DNA of 36,895 bases, taken from Pelagibacteraceae bacterium AG-426-P20 (GTDB lineage: Bacteria; Pseudomonadota; Alphaproteobacteria; Pelagibacterales; Pelagibacteraceae). The stretch lies in contig QCNX01000007.1 of assembly GCA_003210015.1 (NCBI GenBank), positions 1-36,895 of the forward strand, given 5' to 3'. Shown piece by piece: positions 19,153 through 27,769 of this stretch. Every line of letters starts with the position of its first letter. The first letter of the stretch is position 1. Made by a program: the position numbers and the translations under genes. The notes beneath the pieces are model-generated. The model ran no database searches. It was not told the origin of the DNA and worked only from the letters and a program-made list of their open reading frames with translations.

Positions 19153-19732
19153 AATACTTATCCCCATTCTTTTTAGATAAATCATCTACTATTGCAGAAA
19201 TACTGCTATTGTTAATTTCAGCACCGATTAACTTTTGAACTAGTTCACCTGATGTTTCAATTGCAATTTTATTAATTTTTACTGGAGCATCTTTCCTAAG
19301 AAGATGAATTTCATCTTCAACTCTTTTGATTTCATCCTCAATTTGTTTATCAAGAATATCTCGCTTTACATTAATATCTTTCAAGGCTTTTTCTCTTGCT
19401 TGATTGAAAATATTTTTTGCCTCAGTTTTACTCTTAGTAATAATTAAATCATACTCATTAAGTTTTTTTTCACTTTCTTCTCTTTGTTTATCTGCTGCCT
19501 CAATATTATCTGAAATCTGTGATTTCCTAGACTCAAGGTTTGCACTAATTTTTGGAAGAATTAATTTAGATAAAACTACATATAAAATTCCAAAAGTTAT
19601 TACTAACCAAAATATTTGAGAAACCCAAAACTCTGGATTTAATTGAGGCATACCTCCACTTTCAGCGGCAAAAACTTTTCCTATAAATAGGAAATTAAAA
19701 AATACTAGCTGATTAAATATTTTTTTTATCAT
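19142..19732 (-). CDS. atpF': ATP synthase F0 subunit b'
   Basis: A 196-residue protein with a signal-like N-terminal stretch (about 5-20), then AESGGMPQLNPEFWVSQIFW, which is the b' (AtpG) hallmark, a membrane helix, and KLILPKISANLESRKSQI leading into a long coiled coil. It pairs with b in the peripheral stalk, as in photosynthetic bacteria and alphaproteobacteria. It begins six bases after the atpE stop. Confidence 0.92.
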   Translation of the reverse strand: MIKKIFNQLVFFNFLFIGKVFAAESGGMPQLNPEFWVSQIFWLVITFGILYVVLSKLILPKISANLESRKSQISDNIEAADKQREESEKKLNEYDLIITKSKTEAKNIFNQAREKALKDINVKRDILDKQIEDEIKRVEDEIHLLRKDAPVKINKIAIETSGELVQKLIGAEINNSSISAIVDDLSKKNGDKYYGN

Positions 19733-19738
19733 CCAAAT

Positions 19739-19966
19739 TTAAAATGCAAATAGAATGATTAAAGCAACAACTAATCCAAAAAGACCAGTTGCTTCCGCCA
19801 AGGCAAAGCCTAAAAGTAAGTTCGGAAATTGTTTTTGAGCTGCAGATGGATTTCTCATTGCACCTGATAAATAATTTCCAAATATTATTCCAATTCCAAC
19901 ACCGGCACCAGCTAGAGCTATTGCTGCTAGACCTGCTCCGATCATTTTTGCTGCTTCTAATTCCAT
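19739..19966 (-). CDS. atpE: ATP synthase F0 subunit c
   Basis: A 75-residue hairpin of two helices forming the proton-driven c-ring. The loop is RNPSAAQKQ (about 38-46) and the ion-binding carboxylate is E58 (FALAEATGLFG). The first helix is glycine and alanine rich (AGAGVGIGIIFG) without the glutamine of sodium-type c subunits, so proton coupling is expected. It is the only F0 gene with a strong Shine-Dalgarno site, which fits the many copies needed per complex. Confidence 0.97.
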   Translation of the reverse strand: MELEAAKMIGAGLAAIALAGAGVGIGIIFGNYLSGAMRNPSAAQKQFPNLLLGFALAEATGLFGLVVALIILFAF

Positions 19967-19970
19967 TATA

Positions 19971-19977
19971 TCCTCCT
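19971..19977 (-). promoter_or_regulatory. Strong Shine-Dalgarno site of atpE
   Basis: Minus-strand AGGAGGA ends four bases before the atpE ATG. The a, b', b and AtpI genes show no comparable site, so the c subunit should be translated more than its neighbours from the same mRNA. Confidence 0.8.
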
Positions 19978-19982
19978 ATTAG

Positions 19983-20717
19983 TTAATGGTGTAAATTTAA
20001 TGCATCATTTAAATAGATACATGTTAAGATTGCGAAAACATATGCTTGAAGAAAAGCAACTAAGATCTCCAAACCTGTTAAAGCAACCGAAAAACTCAGT
20101 GGAAGCCATCCACCTACTATTCCAAGACTTATTACAAAGCCTCCGAAAACTTTCATCATAGTATGACCAGCCATCATGTTAGCAAACAATCTTACTGACA
20201 AACTTACCGGTCTACTTAAATAAGAAATTATTTCAATTATTACAATTAAAGGAAGTAGCACAACCGGCACACCACTTGGTACGAATAATTTAAGATACCC
20301 AAAGCCATGTTTAATAAAACCAACTATTGTTACTCCAATAAAAATAAATGCTGCCAACATAAATGTTACTATTATGTGGCTAGTAACTGTAAAAGTGTAA
20401 GGTATCATACCAAACATATTGCAAAATAAAACAAACATGAATAAAGAAAAAATAAAAGCAAAGTAAGGTCTTGCTTTTGATCCTGCAGTATCTCCAATCA
20501 TTTTAGAGACAAATGTATAACTTAGTTCAGCTAGTAACTGCAGCTTGCTAGGAATAAGAGAATTTTTTTTTGAACCTAAACTAAAAACAATAAGAATTGC
20601 AAGAGAGCTTATAACCATAAACAAACTTGCATTAGTAAATGAAATATTAAATGCACCTACTTTTATTTCAGGTCCAATTCGATAAACTTCGAATTGTGTC
20701 ATCGGATTTGCTGCCAT
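19983..20717 (-). CDS. atpB: ATP synthase F0 subunit a
   Basis: A 244-residue membrane protein with five or six helices. The essential arginine is R176 in SRPVSLSVRLFANMMAGH, the hallmark of subunit a. The final helix region LTGLEILVAFLQAYVFAILT is also typical. It forms the proton half-channels beside the c-ring. It starts eight bases after atpI and ends 16 bases before atpE. Confidence 0.97.
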   Translation of the reverse strand: MAANPMTQFEVYRIGPEIKVGAFNISFTNASLFMVISSLAILIVFSLGSKKNSLIPSKLQLLAELSYTFVSKMIGDTAGSKARPYFAFIFSLFMFVLFCNMFGMIPYTFTVTSHIIVTFMLAAFIFIGVTIVGFIKHGFGYLKLFVPSGVPVVLLPLIVIIEIISYLSRPVSLSVRLFANMMAGHTMMKVFGGFVISLGIVGGWLPLSFSVALTGLEILVAFLQAYVFAILTCIYLNDALNLHH

Positions 20718-20725
20718 AAATAAAT

Positions 20726-21001
20726 CTACTTTTGCATGTTTTTTGCTGATTTAATTACATTCATAATTCCTGCAATTACACCAATAAAAAAAAATATTAT
20801 AATTAACCAGGGCTTAGTACCAAAGGTCTTGTCTAAAATAAACCCAAAAATAGTCCCTACTGCTACCGCCGAAACAAGTTCAGTACTTAGTTTGAAAGCA
20901 GCGCCAATAGATGATGAATTTTCGTTGCCATTTTCAGATTTTTTCTTGAAAATTTTGTCTTTTGCAATCTGTAAGCGAGTTTTGAACTGATCTTTAGACA
21001 T
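20726..21001 (-). CDS. atpI: ATP synthase assembly protein AtpI (AtpZ/AtpI family)
   Basis: A 91-residue protein with a charged N-terminal half (to about 35) and two C-terminal helices: AVAVGTIFGFILDKTFGTKPWLIIIFFFIGVIAGIMNVI. The GTKPW turn between the helices is typical of the alphaproteobacterial AtpI. It assists c-ring assembly. It is the first F0 gene, seven bases after the smc stop, so F0 may be transcribed through from smc. Confidence 0.9.
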   Translation of the reverse strand: MSKDQFKTRLQIAKDKIFKKKSENGNENSSSIGAAFKLSTELVSAVAVGTIFGFILDKTFGTKPWLIIIFFFIGVIAGIMNVIKSAKNMQK

Positions 21002-21007
21002 TTAATT

Positions 21008-23404
21008 TTATGCGACCATACTTTCAGCTTTTTGTAGATCGACTGCAACTAGTTGGCTTATTCCTTTTTCAGGCATTGTTACGCCATATAATCTATTCAT
21101 TTTAGACATTGTTAATGCGTGGTGAGTTACAATTATAAATTTAGTATTTGTGATTTTAGTTAATTCATCTAGTAAATTACAAAATCTTGTTACGTTGGCG
21201 TCATCTAAAGGTGCATCAACTTCATCAAGCACACAAATAGGAGAGGGGTTTGTCAAGAATACCGCAAAAATTAAAGATAAAGCTGTTAATGCTTGTTCAC
21301 CCCCTGACAAAAGAGTAATTGATTGTAGACGTTTTCCTGGAGGACTTACTAACATTTCTAAACCTGCTTCTAAAGGGTCATCCGAGTCAACTAATTCTAA
21401 TTTAGCATTACCCCCATTAAATAACTTTGTATAAACTTCATTAAATTTTCGATTAACTTTTTCAAAAGCTTCAATTAATCTTTCCCTCCCTTTTTGATTT
21501 AGCTCGTTTATACTTTCCTTAAGTTTTGCTATTGCTGTTACAAGATCTAATCTGTCTTGTTCCATTTTTTTTATTTCAGTTTCATATTTATTTGTCTCTT
21601 CATCAGCCTTTAAATTTACAGATCCTAATTTTTCTCTCTCTTGTTTCTTTTTATCTAATAAATCCTCTTGATTAACAGCATCAGGAAGCTCTTCCTTACC
21701 AAATAAATTTGAATTTTCTAAAATATCTTCTTCAGCTAAATTTAATTCTGAATTAATTCTATCAACCAAATCATTTTTTCTTTTTTTTAGACCTTCAATA
21801 GTAGCACTAGAACTTGCTTTTCGTTCTCTGATTTGAATTGATTGTTCTTGAATTTCATTTAACTGTAATCTTAGGGTTTCTATTTTTTCATCTGTTGAGT
21901 TTATAATAGATTCATTCTCAGTTTTTTCTTGTTCAGAAATTCTTAGTCCCTCTGAAATTTGACCTTTTTTTTCAGCTTGTAGTCTTGGTTGATTATCTAA
22001 TTTATCTAGTTGTGAGTTTAGTTTATTTTTTCTTTCAGATAATTCACTTACCATTTTCTCAGAGTTTGAAAGTAAATTTTTCCAACTTTCTATTTCTGTA
22101 TCTATAATACTTATTCTTTCATTCCTTTTTACAGACTCCTTTTTAATATTTTGATTTTTACTATAACTGTCAGCATATTCTTCTATAAATAATTTACAAT
22201 TGTCTAAAACATTGATTGCTTCTTCGTTTTTTTGTAAACTTATTAATTCTTTTACTTTATCAATTTCTTGTTTTAATTTATTTTTTGCATAATCTAAATC
22301 TTTACTAGATTTTTTTTCAGTTTCATAATATTTTGAGTCAATTTCAATAAGTTCACCTTTCTCTTCTTTAAGTCTTTTCTCATTTGAGTTAGCATCAATA
22401 ACTATTCCTTTTTCTCTACTGATATCTTCATCAAATGTTTGAAGAGATTTCTTTGTATTTATTATTTCATCTTGAATTCTAGTATTTTCCTCATCTAGGC
22501 CCTGCAGCTCTAGATTGAGTCTTTGTATTTTTGAGAGATTTTCAATATTTTTTTCTCTTAAAGGTGCAATCTTGTCTGTTTCAGATTTAATTAAATTTTC
22601 GAGCTCAGAAATCTTATTATTGAATCCGCTTACTTCTCCTTCAGCTTCTGTATTAATTTCATTCTCAACTCTTATTTCCTTTTCTATTTCTAGCAATTTA
22701 AGATAATACAATCCTGCCTCTATTTTTTTAATTTCATCAGATATATTTTTATATTTAGTAGCTTCTTCAGCTTGCTTTTGAAGATTAGCTAATTGTTTTT
22801 CTTGTTGCCTTCTCAATTCATCAGCTCTTTTTAAATTATTTTCAGCTGCACTTAATCTTAATTCAGCCTCATGTCTTCTAACATGTAAGCCTGATATTCC
22901 TGCGGCTTCCTCAAGAATAGCCCTTCGATCAGTCGGTTTTGCGGTAACTAGCGCACCGATCCTTCCCTGACTAATCATAGATGGCGAATGTGCACCTGTT
23001 GATAAATCAGCAAAAAACATTTGTGTATCTCTTGCTCGCACTTCTTTGTCATTGATATAAAATTTTGAACCTTTGTCCTTTTCTATTTTTCTTCTTATGT
23101 GAATTTCATCTAATTCACGATATTGTATAGGGCCTTCATTATTTTTATTACCAAGAGAAATTGAAACCTCTGCAATGTTTTTTGATGTTTTATTTGAGGT
23201 TCCTGAAAATATTACATCTTCCATTCCAGAGCCCCTCATACTTTTTGCAGAAGTTTCGCCCATCACCCATCTTAAAGACTCAACAATGTTTGATTTTCCA
23301 CATCCATTAGGCCCAACAATTCCTGTTAAACCATCTTCAATTAAGAAATTTGTTTTATCAGCAAAAGATTTAAATCCATTAAGCTGGATTTTTTTAAACT
23401 CCAT
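21008..23404 (-). CDS. smc: Chromosome segregation SMC-family ATPase, short form
   Basis: A 798-residue ABC-type ATPase for chromosome organisation. The N-terminal head starts MEFKKIQLNGFKSF and has Walker A GPNGCGKS (31-38) and the GMEDVIFSGT and SQGRIGALV stretches. The C-terminal head has the signature LLSGGEQ (698-704), Walker B CVLDEVDAPLDDAN (D727, E728) and THH. Between them is about 440 residues of charged coiled coil with no glycine-rich hinge. Bacterial SMCs are usually about 1,150-1,200 residues with a hinge of over 100. The frame is open throughout, so the shortness is not a visible frameshift. Position after a dsbA-like gene matches alphaproteobacterial smc. ScpA and ScpB are not here. 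Confidence 0.9.
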   Translation of the reverse strand: MEFKKIQLNGFKSFADKTNFLIEDGLTGIVGPNGCGKSNIVESLRWVMGETSAKSMRGSGMEDVIFSGTSNKTSKNIAEVSISLGNKNNEGPIQYRELDEIHIRRKIEKDKGSKFYINDKEVRARDTQMFFADLSTGAHSPSMISQGRIGALVTAKPTDRRAILEEAAGISGLHVRRHEAELRLSAAENNLKRADELRRQQEKQLANLQKQAEEATKYKNISDEIKKIEAGLYYLKLLEIEKEIRVENEINTEAEGEVSGFNNKISELENLIKSETDKIAPLREKNIENLSKIQRLNLELQGLDEENTRIQDEIINTKKSLQTFDEDISREKGIVIDANSNEKRLKEEKGELIEIDSKYYETEKKSSKDLDYAKNKLKQEIDKVKELISLQKNEEAINVLDNCKLFIEEYADSYSKNQNIKKESVKRNERISIIDTEIESWKNLLSNSEKMVSELSERKNKLNSQLDKLDNQPRLQAEKKGQISEGLRISEQEKTENESIINSTDEKIETLRLQLNEIQEQSIQIRERKASSSATIEGLKKRKNDLVDRINSELNLAEEDILENSNLFGKEELPDAVNQEDLLDKKKQEREKLGSVNLKADEETNKYETEIKKMEQDRLDLVTAIAKLKESINELNQKGRERLIEAFEKVNRKFNEVYTKLFNGGNAKLELVDSDDPLEAGLEMLVSPPGKRLQSITLLSGGEQALTALSLIFAVFLTNPSPICVLDEVDAPLDDANVTRFCNLLDELTKITNTKFIIVTHHALTMSKMNRLYGVTMPEKGISQLVAVDLQKAESMVA

Positions 23405-23412
23405 GCCTTAAC

Positions 23413-23988
23413 TTATATCAGTTTTTCTAAGGTTTCTTTCAAATTTTTATAATTTAAAGATTTTTCGAACTTTTTGTCGTTTATAATTATCGTAGGAGTA
23501 GCATTTACCTTAAAATTTTTAACACCTTCGATTCGATCATTTAAAACAAATTCTTCAATCTTTTTATTGTTTATACATTTTTCAAAATTTACTTGAAATC
23601 CTTCTTTTTCAATAAATTTTTGTAAATTGTTGTTTACCTGCTCAATTGTGTTTCCTTTGATCCATGCCTGTTGATTTGAATATAAACTTTCTAGAATTTC
23701 CATACCCTGGTCATGCTTACATTGAATAATCTTAGAGGCATTAAAAGCTGCAGCATCTAAAGGAAAATGTCTAAATTCAATCTTGGCTAGTCCTGTATCA
23801 ATATAATCTTTTTTAAGTTGAGGATAAACATTTTTATGAAAGTCTGCGCAATGACTACATGTTAAAGACTCATACGCCAAAATAACAATTTTGGCATTTT
23901 GATTCCCAGAAATTATTCGATTTGTTTCTGCGTTCACAGTTGTTAAAGAGCCAAAAAACAAAGCTAATAATAATAAAAATTTTTTCAT
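23413..23988 (-). CDS. DsbA-like thiol:disulfide oxidoreductase, periplasmic
   Basis: A 191-residue protein with a signal peptide (about 1-20, ending VNA) and a thioredoxin fold with a helical insertion. The active site is C44-S-H-C47 (LTCSHCADFH) and the cis-proline loop is ATPTIIIND. It probably introduces or exchanges disulfides in secreted proteins. It overlaps the DUF721 gene by four bases (ATGA) and lies eight bases before smc; the DUF721-dsbA-smc order is conserved in alphaproteobacteria. Confidence 0.92.
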   Translation of the reverse strand: MKKFLLLLALFFGSLTTVNAETNRIISGNQNAKIVILAYESLTCSHCADFHKNVYPQLKKDYIDTGLAKIEFRHFPLDAAAFNASKIIQCKHDQGMEILESLYSNQQAWIKGNTIEQVNNNLQKFIEKEGFQVNFEKCINNKKIEEFVLNDRIEGVKNFKVNATPTIIINDKKFEKSLNYKNLKETLEKLI

Positions 23989-24473
23989 TTTTCCCTAAAA
24001 ACCTTAGTTAACTCAATTAATGATTTTTTTATTTTTTCATTTTTAACATCAATGATTTTTTTTTGGTATTTATTATTTGTCACATTTTCATTATCAGCTT
24101 TATCTTCCAAAAAAAATTTTTTTTCATCGTCAAAACTTGTAAATTTAAGTTTTTCAACTACCAAATATCCAAAAAAACTATTCATTTTATCAATAATTTT
24201 TTTCTTTGAATATTCTAAATCAACTTCATGACCCCTCCTAACCATTATCAATAAAGTACTAACACCAAACCTATTAGAGTTTTTAAACGACTTTGGATAA
24301 CAAATTTTGAATAAGTTTTCCCCTACAATATATTTCCAATTACTTAGAGTTTCAGAATAAATATGGCCTTTTTTATTAATGACCTTTTTAATATTTTTTG
24401 GCAAAGTGTCCTTAAAAGATCTTAAGCCTTGAATGCTCCTGTTTCTCTGCTTAGTATATTTTTTAAATTGCAT
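23985..24473 (-). CDS. DUF721 (DciA-related) protein
   Basis: About 162 residues from the ATG at 24473; the frame extends further to 24485 but MQFKKYTKQRN is the better start. The N-terminal half has the DUF721 pattern SNWKYIVGENLFKICYPKSF and STLLIMVRRGHEVDLEY. DUF721 proteins include DciA, which loads the replicative helicase, though this member lacks an obvious proof of that role. The C-terminal part is lysine-rich and probably disordered. Its ATG directly abuts the divergent mutY ATG (CATATG at 24471-24476). Confidence 0.82.
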   Translation of the reverse strand: MQFKKYTKQRNRSIQGLRSFKDTLPKNIKKVINKKGHIYSETLSNWKYIVGENLFKICYPKSFKNSNRFGVSTLLIMVRRGHEVDLEYSKKKIIDKMNSFFGYLVVEKLKFTSFDDEKKFFLEDKADNENVTNNKYQKKIIDVKNEKIKKSLIELTKVFREK

Positions 24474-25454
24474 ATGAAAGAACAATTAGTAGCAAAAAAA
24501 ATTCTTAATTGGTACGATTTAAATAAAAGAATATTGCCATGGCGAAAAAATTTTTCTTTGCAAAAAAGACAGTATTATACGTTGGTTAGTGAATTTATGT
24601 TACAACAAACACAGGTTGCAACTGTAATTCCTTATTTTAATCGATTTATAGAAAATATTCCCGATCTTAAATCTTTAGCTAAAGTTGAAAATAAAAAATT
24701 GATAAAACTTTGGGAAGGACTTGGGTATTACTCTAGAGTAAGAAATTTAAAAAAAACAGCACAAGTTGTTATCAAAAATTTTAATGGAAAATTACCTGGT
24801 AATTTTGAAGATTTAATAGCATTGCCTGGAATAGGAAATTATACAGCTAGTGCAGTATTAGCGATTGCTTTCAATAAACCATACATCCCATTGGATGGAA
24901 ATATAGAAAGAGTTTTAAAAAGGTATCTTTATTTAAAGAAAGTTAATGAAATACGAAAAGATAATATTATTAAAAAAAAATCTATATTTGGTTCATCATC
25001 AAGATCTAGAGATTATGCTCAAGCATTGATGGAATTAGGCGCATTAATTTGTAAACCGACTAATCCATTGTGTAATCAATGTCCAATATCAAAAAAGTGC
25101 AAGTCATTTAAAAAGAATGATTTTGATTTAACAAAAAATATTAAAAAGAATATAGAGAAATACTTTCTTCTAAAAGTTTACAAAAAGGATGAAAGATACT
25201 TATTAATTAAAAATACTAAGTTTAATTTTTTAAAAAATTTGACAATATTTCCTATGGAGGAACTTTCTAAGCCGAAAAATTTTAATGAAAATTTAAATTT
25301 TAAAATGTCAAATATGAAAATGAACATAAAAATTCAATATTTAAGAAATAGTAAGAAATTTCAATCACCCTACTGGATAAGTGAAAAAAAATTAGACAAT
25401 TACATGCTGCCATCATTTACAAAAAAAATTGTTAAATATTTAGAGAGAAATTGA
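24474..25454 (+). CDS. mutY: A/G-specific adenine DNA glycosylase
   Basis: A 326-residue enzyme that removes adenine opposite 8-oxoguanine. It has the LPWRKNF start, catalytic E40 (VSEFMLQQTQV), the helix-hairpin-helix LPGIGNYTASAV (118-129), catalytic D141 (PLDGNIERV) and the iron-sulfur ligands C193-x6-C200-x2-C203-x5-C209. The C-terminal NUDIX-like 8-oxoguanine recognition domain is degenerate but of normal length. ATG 24474 is used rather than a TTG at 24429, which would lie inside the divergent gene. It overlaps the next gene by one base (TGATG). Confidence 0.95.
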   Translation: MKEQLVAKKILNWYDLNKRILPWRKNFSLQKRQYYTLVSEFMLQQTQVATVIPYFNRFIENIPDLKSLAKVENKKLIKLWEGLGYYSRVRNLKKTAQVVIKNFNGKLPGNFEDLIALPGIGNYTASAVLAIAFNKPYIPLDGNIERVLKRYLYLKKVNEIRKDNIIKKKSIFGSSSRSRDYAQALMELGALICKPTNPLCNQCPISKKCKSFKKNDFDLTKNIKKNIEKYFLLKVYKKDERYLLIKNTKFNFLKNLTIFPMEELSKPKNFNENLNFKMSNMKMNIKIQYLRNSKKFQSPYWISEKKLDNYMLPSFTKKIVKYLERN

Positions 25455-26599
25455 TGAAGAAAGTAGCCATCATTGGTGCTGGAATTTCAGGATTATTTAT
25501 TGCCAATTTATTTAAAAAAAATCCTAATTATCAAATCAAGATATATGAAAAAAATACCTCAATCTCTTTAGAGGAGGGTTACGGCGTTCAATTATCTGTA
25601 AACAGCATAAAACTTTTAAATGAAATTGGATTTGAAAAATTGCAAAACGAGGAAAAATTCACTCCCGAAAAAATTAATTTTTATTTAAACAATAGCTCTA
25701 ATAAAATATGTGAATTAGATATTACTAAATTCAATTCAAATGACTGTAGGTATACTACCTTAAAAAGATCATCTTTAATCAATTTTTTAAAAAAAGATTT
25801 AGAAAGTTTGATAAAGACTGGTTGTAATATTTCAAAAATAGACCAACAAGACGAAAAAATTATACTTTCTTTTGAAAATGATGAAATAAAAGAATGTGAT
25901 TATTTGATTATTTCTGATGGGGTTTTTTCAAAAGGTAAAAGTCTAATTTCTAAAAGTAAGGTTGAACCTAGATATAATAATACATTAGCAATTAGAGGCA
26001 TTCTAACTAAATCTCCTGAAAACATTGATAATAAAAATATCGCTTTATTTTTAGACTCAAATTTTCATCACGTAATTTATCCTGTAAATCCAAGTGGAGA
26101 TTTAAATTTTATAGCTATAATAAAATACAAACTTTCAGCAGAAGAACAAAAAAATTATTCATTATTCAGCGATAATTCTTTTATCAAAAAAGTTTTTGAA
26201 AAAATTCCTTTAAAGAATAAAGTTTTTTTAAATGATTTAAAAGAACTAAAAATATTTCCAGTATTTGTAAGTGAAAAATTCTATAAATTACAAAATGATA
26301 ATATTCATATGATTGGTGATGCTTTTTTTGCTTTTCCACCATCATTTGCTCAGGGCGCATCACAGTCAATAGAAGGAGCCTATGAATTATTCAAAAGTAT
26401 TGAAAGTAATACAGAAATCAATTTTTTTAAGAATAGAGTTAAAAAAACAAAAATGGTAAATATTAGATCAAAATTTAATCAGTTTGCTTTTCACTTATCT
26501 AATCCTTTAAGCACATTTTTTAGAAATTTTTTTTTGAAAAGACTAGTGAAAAATGAAAAATTTTTAGAGTCTTACTTAGGAAAAATCTATAGGAATTAG
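25454..26599 (+). CDS. FAD-dependent monooxygenase, substrate unknown
   Basis: A 381-residue flavoprotein of the class A (PHBH/UbiH-like) hydroxylases. The N-terminal fold is IIGAGISGLFIANLF, the second FAD-ribose motif is MIGDAFFAFPPSFAQGASQSIEGAYEL (about 285-311), and DYLIISDGVFS is the conserved central segment. Such enzymes hydroxylate aromatic or quinone precursors with NAD(P)H and oxygen. A ubiquinone role is possible but not shown. It is coupled to mutY by a one-base overlap and converges with ccrM with a four-base overlap. Confidence 0.85.
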   Translation: MKKVAIIGAGISGLFIANLFKKNPNYQIKIYEKNTSISLEEGYGVQLSVNSIKLLNEIGFEKLQNEEKFTPEKINFYLNNSSNKICELDITKFNSNDCRYTTLKRSSLINFLKKDLESLIKTGCNISKIDQQDEKIILSFENDEIKECDYLIISDGVFSKGKSLISKSKVEPRYNNTLAIRGILTKSPENIDNKNIALFLDSNFHHVIYPVNPSGDLNFIAIIKYKLSAEEQKNYSLFSDNSFIKKVFEKIPLKNKVFLNDLKELKIFPVFVSEKFYKLQNDNIHMIGDAFFAFPPSFAQGASQSIEGAYELFKSIESNTEINFFKNRVKKTKMVNIRSKFNQFAFHLSNPLSTFFRNFFLKRLVKNEKFLESYLGKIYRN

Positions 26600-27666
26600 T
26601 TTTTATTAACCAGTCTTTGTCTTAAGTGATCTATTGGAACCGCTGAACCATTAAGGTTGTAGTGCCAAAAAGTCCACCCATTACAACTCTCAGCGCCTAA
26701 AATTTTTGCTGCTACTTTATGAATTGAACCTTCTGTTTGTGCGTGTTTGATACTGCCATCAGCCATGATTTTTGCACTAATTTTCTTTTTATTATCAAAA
26801 ATAGTTGTACCTGGTTTTATTATTCCTAATTCAACTAATGAACCAAATGGTATTCTTGGTTTGGATCTATTGTTTTTAAGAGTATCCAAGTAATCATCTT
26901 CAATAGGTTTTGTATTTTTCAATCTCTGTTCGGCAGCTTTAAAATAAGCTTTTTCCTTTTCTATACCATAATAATTTCTACTTAATTTCTTAGCAACTGT
27001 TGCTGTTGTTCCAGAGCCTAAAAAAGGATCTAAAACTAAATCATTTTTATTTGAAGTAGCTAATAAAATTCTATGAAGTAAAGCCTCAGGTTTTTGAGTT
27101 GAATGAACTTTTTTACCATTCTTTTTTAGTCTTTCAGTTCCATTACAAATTGGCAGATCCCAATTAGATCTCATTTGAAGATCGTCATTTAAGCATTTTA
27201 AAGATTGATAGTTAAAAGTGTATTTTGATTTCTCTGATTTTGAAGCCCAAATTAAAGTTTCATGAGCATTAGTAAATCGAGTTCCTCTAAAGTTTGGCAT
27301 TGGATTTTTTTTATTCCAAATAACATCGTTCAAAATCCAAAAGCCTAAATTTTGAATTGCAGTACCAACTCTAAAAATATTGTGGTAACTACCAATTACC
27401 CAAATGGCGCCATCTTTCTTTAAAATTCTTTTGCATTCACTCAACCAGGCATATGTAAAATCATCATATTTTTTAAAACTTTCAAATTGATCCCATTTGT
27501 CGTTTACTGCATTTACTTTGGATCTATCAGGTCTAATTAATTCATTTCTTAATTGTAAGTTGTAAGGTGGATCTGCAAAAACTAAATCAAAAGATTCATC
27601 AGGAATTTTTTTTAATTCCTCTAGGCTGTCTCCATTAATTAATTTGTCGTTAAAGTCAAAAGTCAT
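26596..27666 (-). CDS. ccrM: DNA adenine-N6 methyltransferase CcrM (GANTC)
   Basis: A 356-residue beta-class DNA methyltransferase. The catalytic motif is DPPY (32-35), the SAM motif DPFLGSGTT (near residue 218) follows, and there is a C-terminal domain (about 265-350, ending near FWHYN..GSAVPIDHLRQ) characteristic of CcrM. CcrM methylates GANTC and controls cell-cycle genes in alphaproteobacteria. It is encoded next to rnhB as in Caulobacter. The upstream gap holds a good sigma70-type promoter with two GANTC sites inside it, suggesting autoregulation. Confidence 0.95.
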   Translation of the reverse strand: MTFDFNDKLINGDSLEELKKIPDESFDLVFADPPYNLQLRNELIRPDRSKVNAVNDKWDQFESFKKYDDFTYAWLSECKRILKKDGAIWVIGSYHNIFRVGTAIQNLGFWILNDVIWNKKNPMPNFRGTRFTNAHETLIWASKSEKSKYTFNYQSLKCLNDDLQMRSNWDLPICNGTERLKKNGKKVHSTQKPEALLHRILLATSNKNDLVLDPFLGSGTTATVAKKLSRNYYGIEKEKAYFKAAEQRLKNTKPIEDDYLDTLKNNRSKPRIPFGSLVELGIIKPGTTIFDNKKKISAKIMADGSIKHAQTEGSIHKVAAKILGAESCNGWTFWHYNLNGSAVPIDHLRQRLVNKN

Positions 27667-27678
27667 TTATATAATTTA

Positions 27679-27707
27679 ATTAGACTCCAAAAAGATTCAT
27701 GGGTCAA
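27679..27707 (-). promoter_or_regulatory. ccrM promoter overlapping two GANTC sites
   Basis: On the minus strand, TTGACC (27707-27702) and TCTAAT (27684-27679) are separated by exactly 17 bases; each differs from the sigma70 consensus by one base. A GANTC site lies in the spacer (27694-27698) and another (27683-27687) overlaps the -10 box by two bases. The predicted start is about six bases before the ccrM ATG, so the mRNA would be almost leaderless. Confidence 0.65.
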
Positions 27708-27769
27708 CCTAGGATTGAATTATTTAAAATTTAATTGTGTTTAGATTTTTGAAGATAGCTATATATTGT

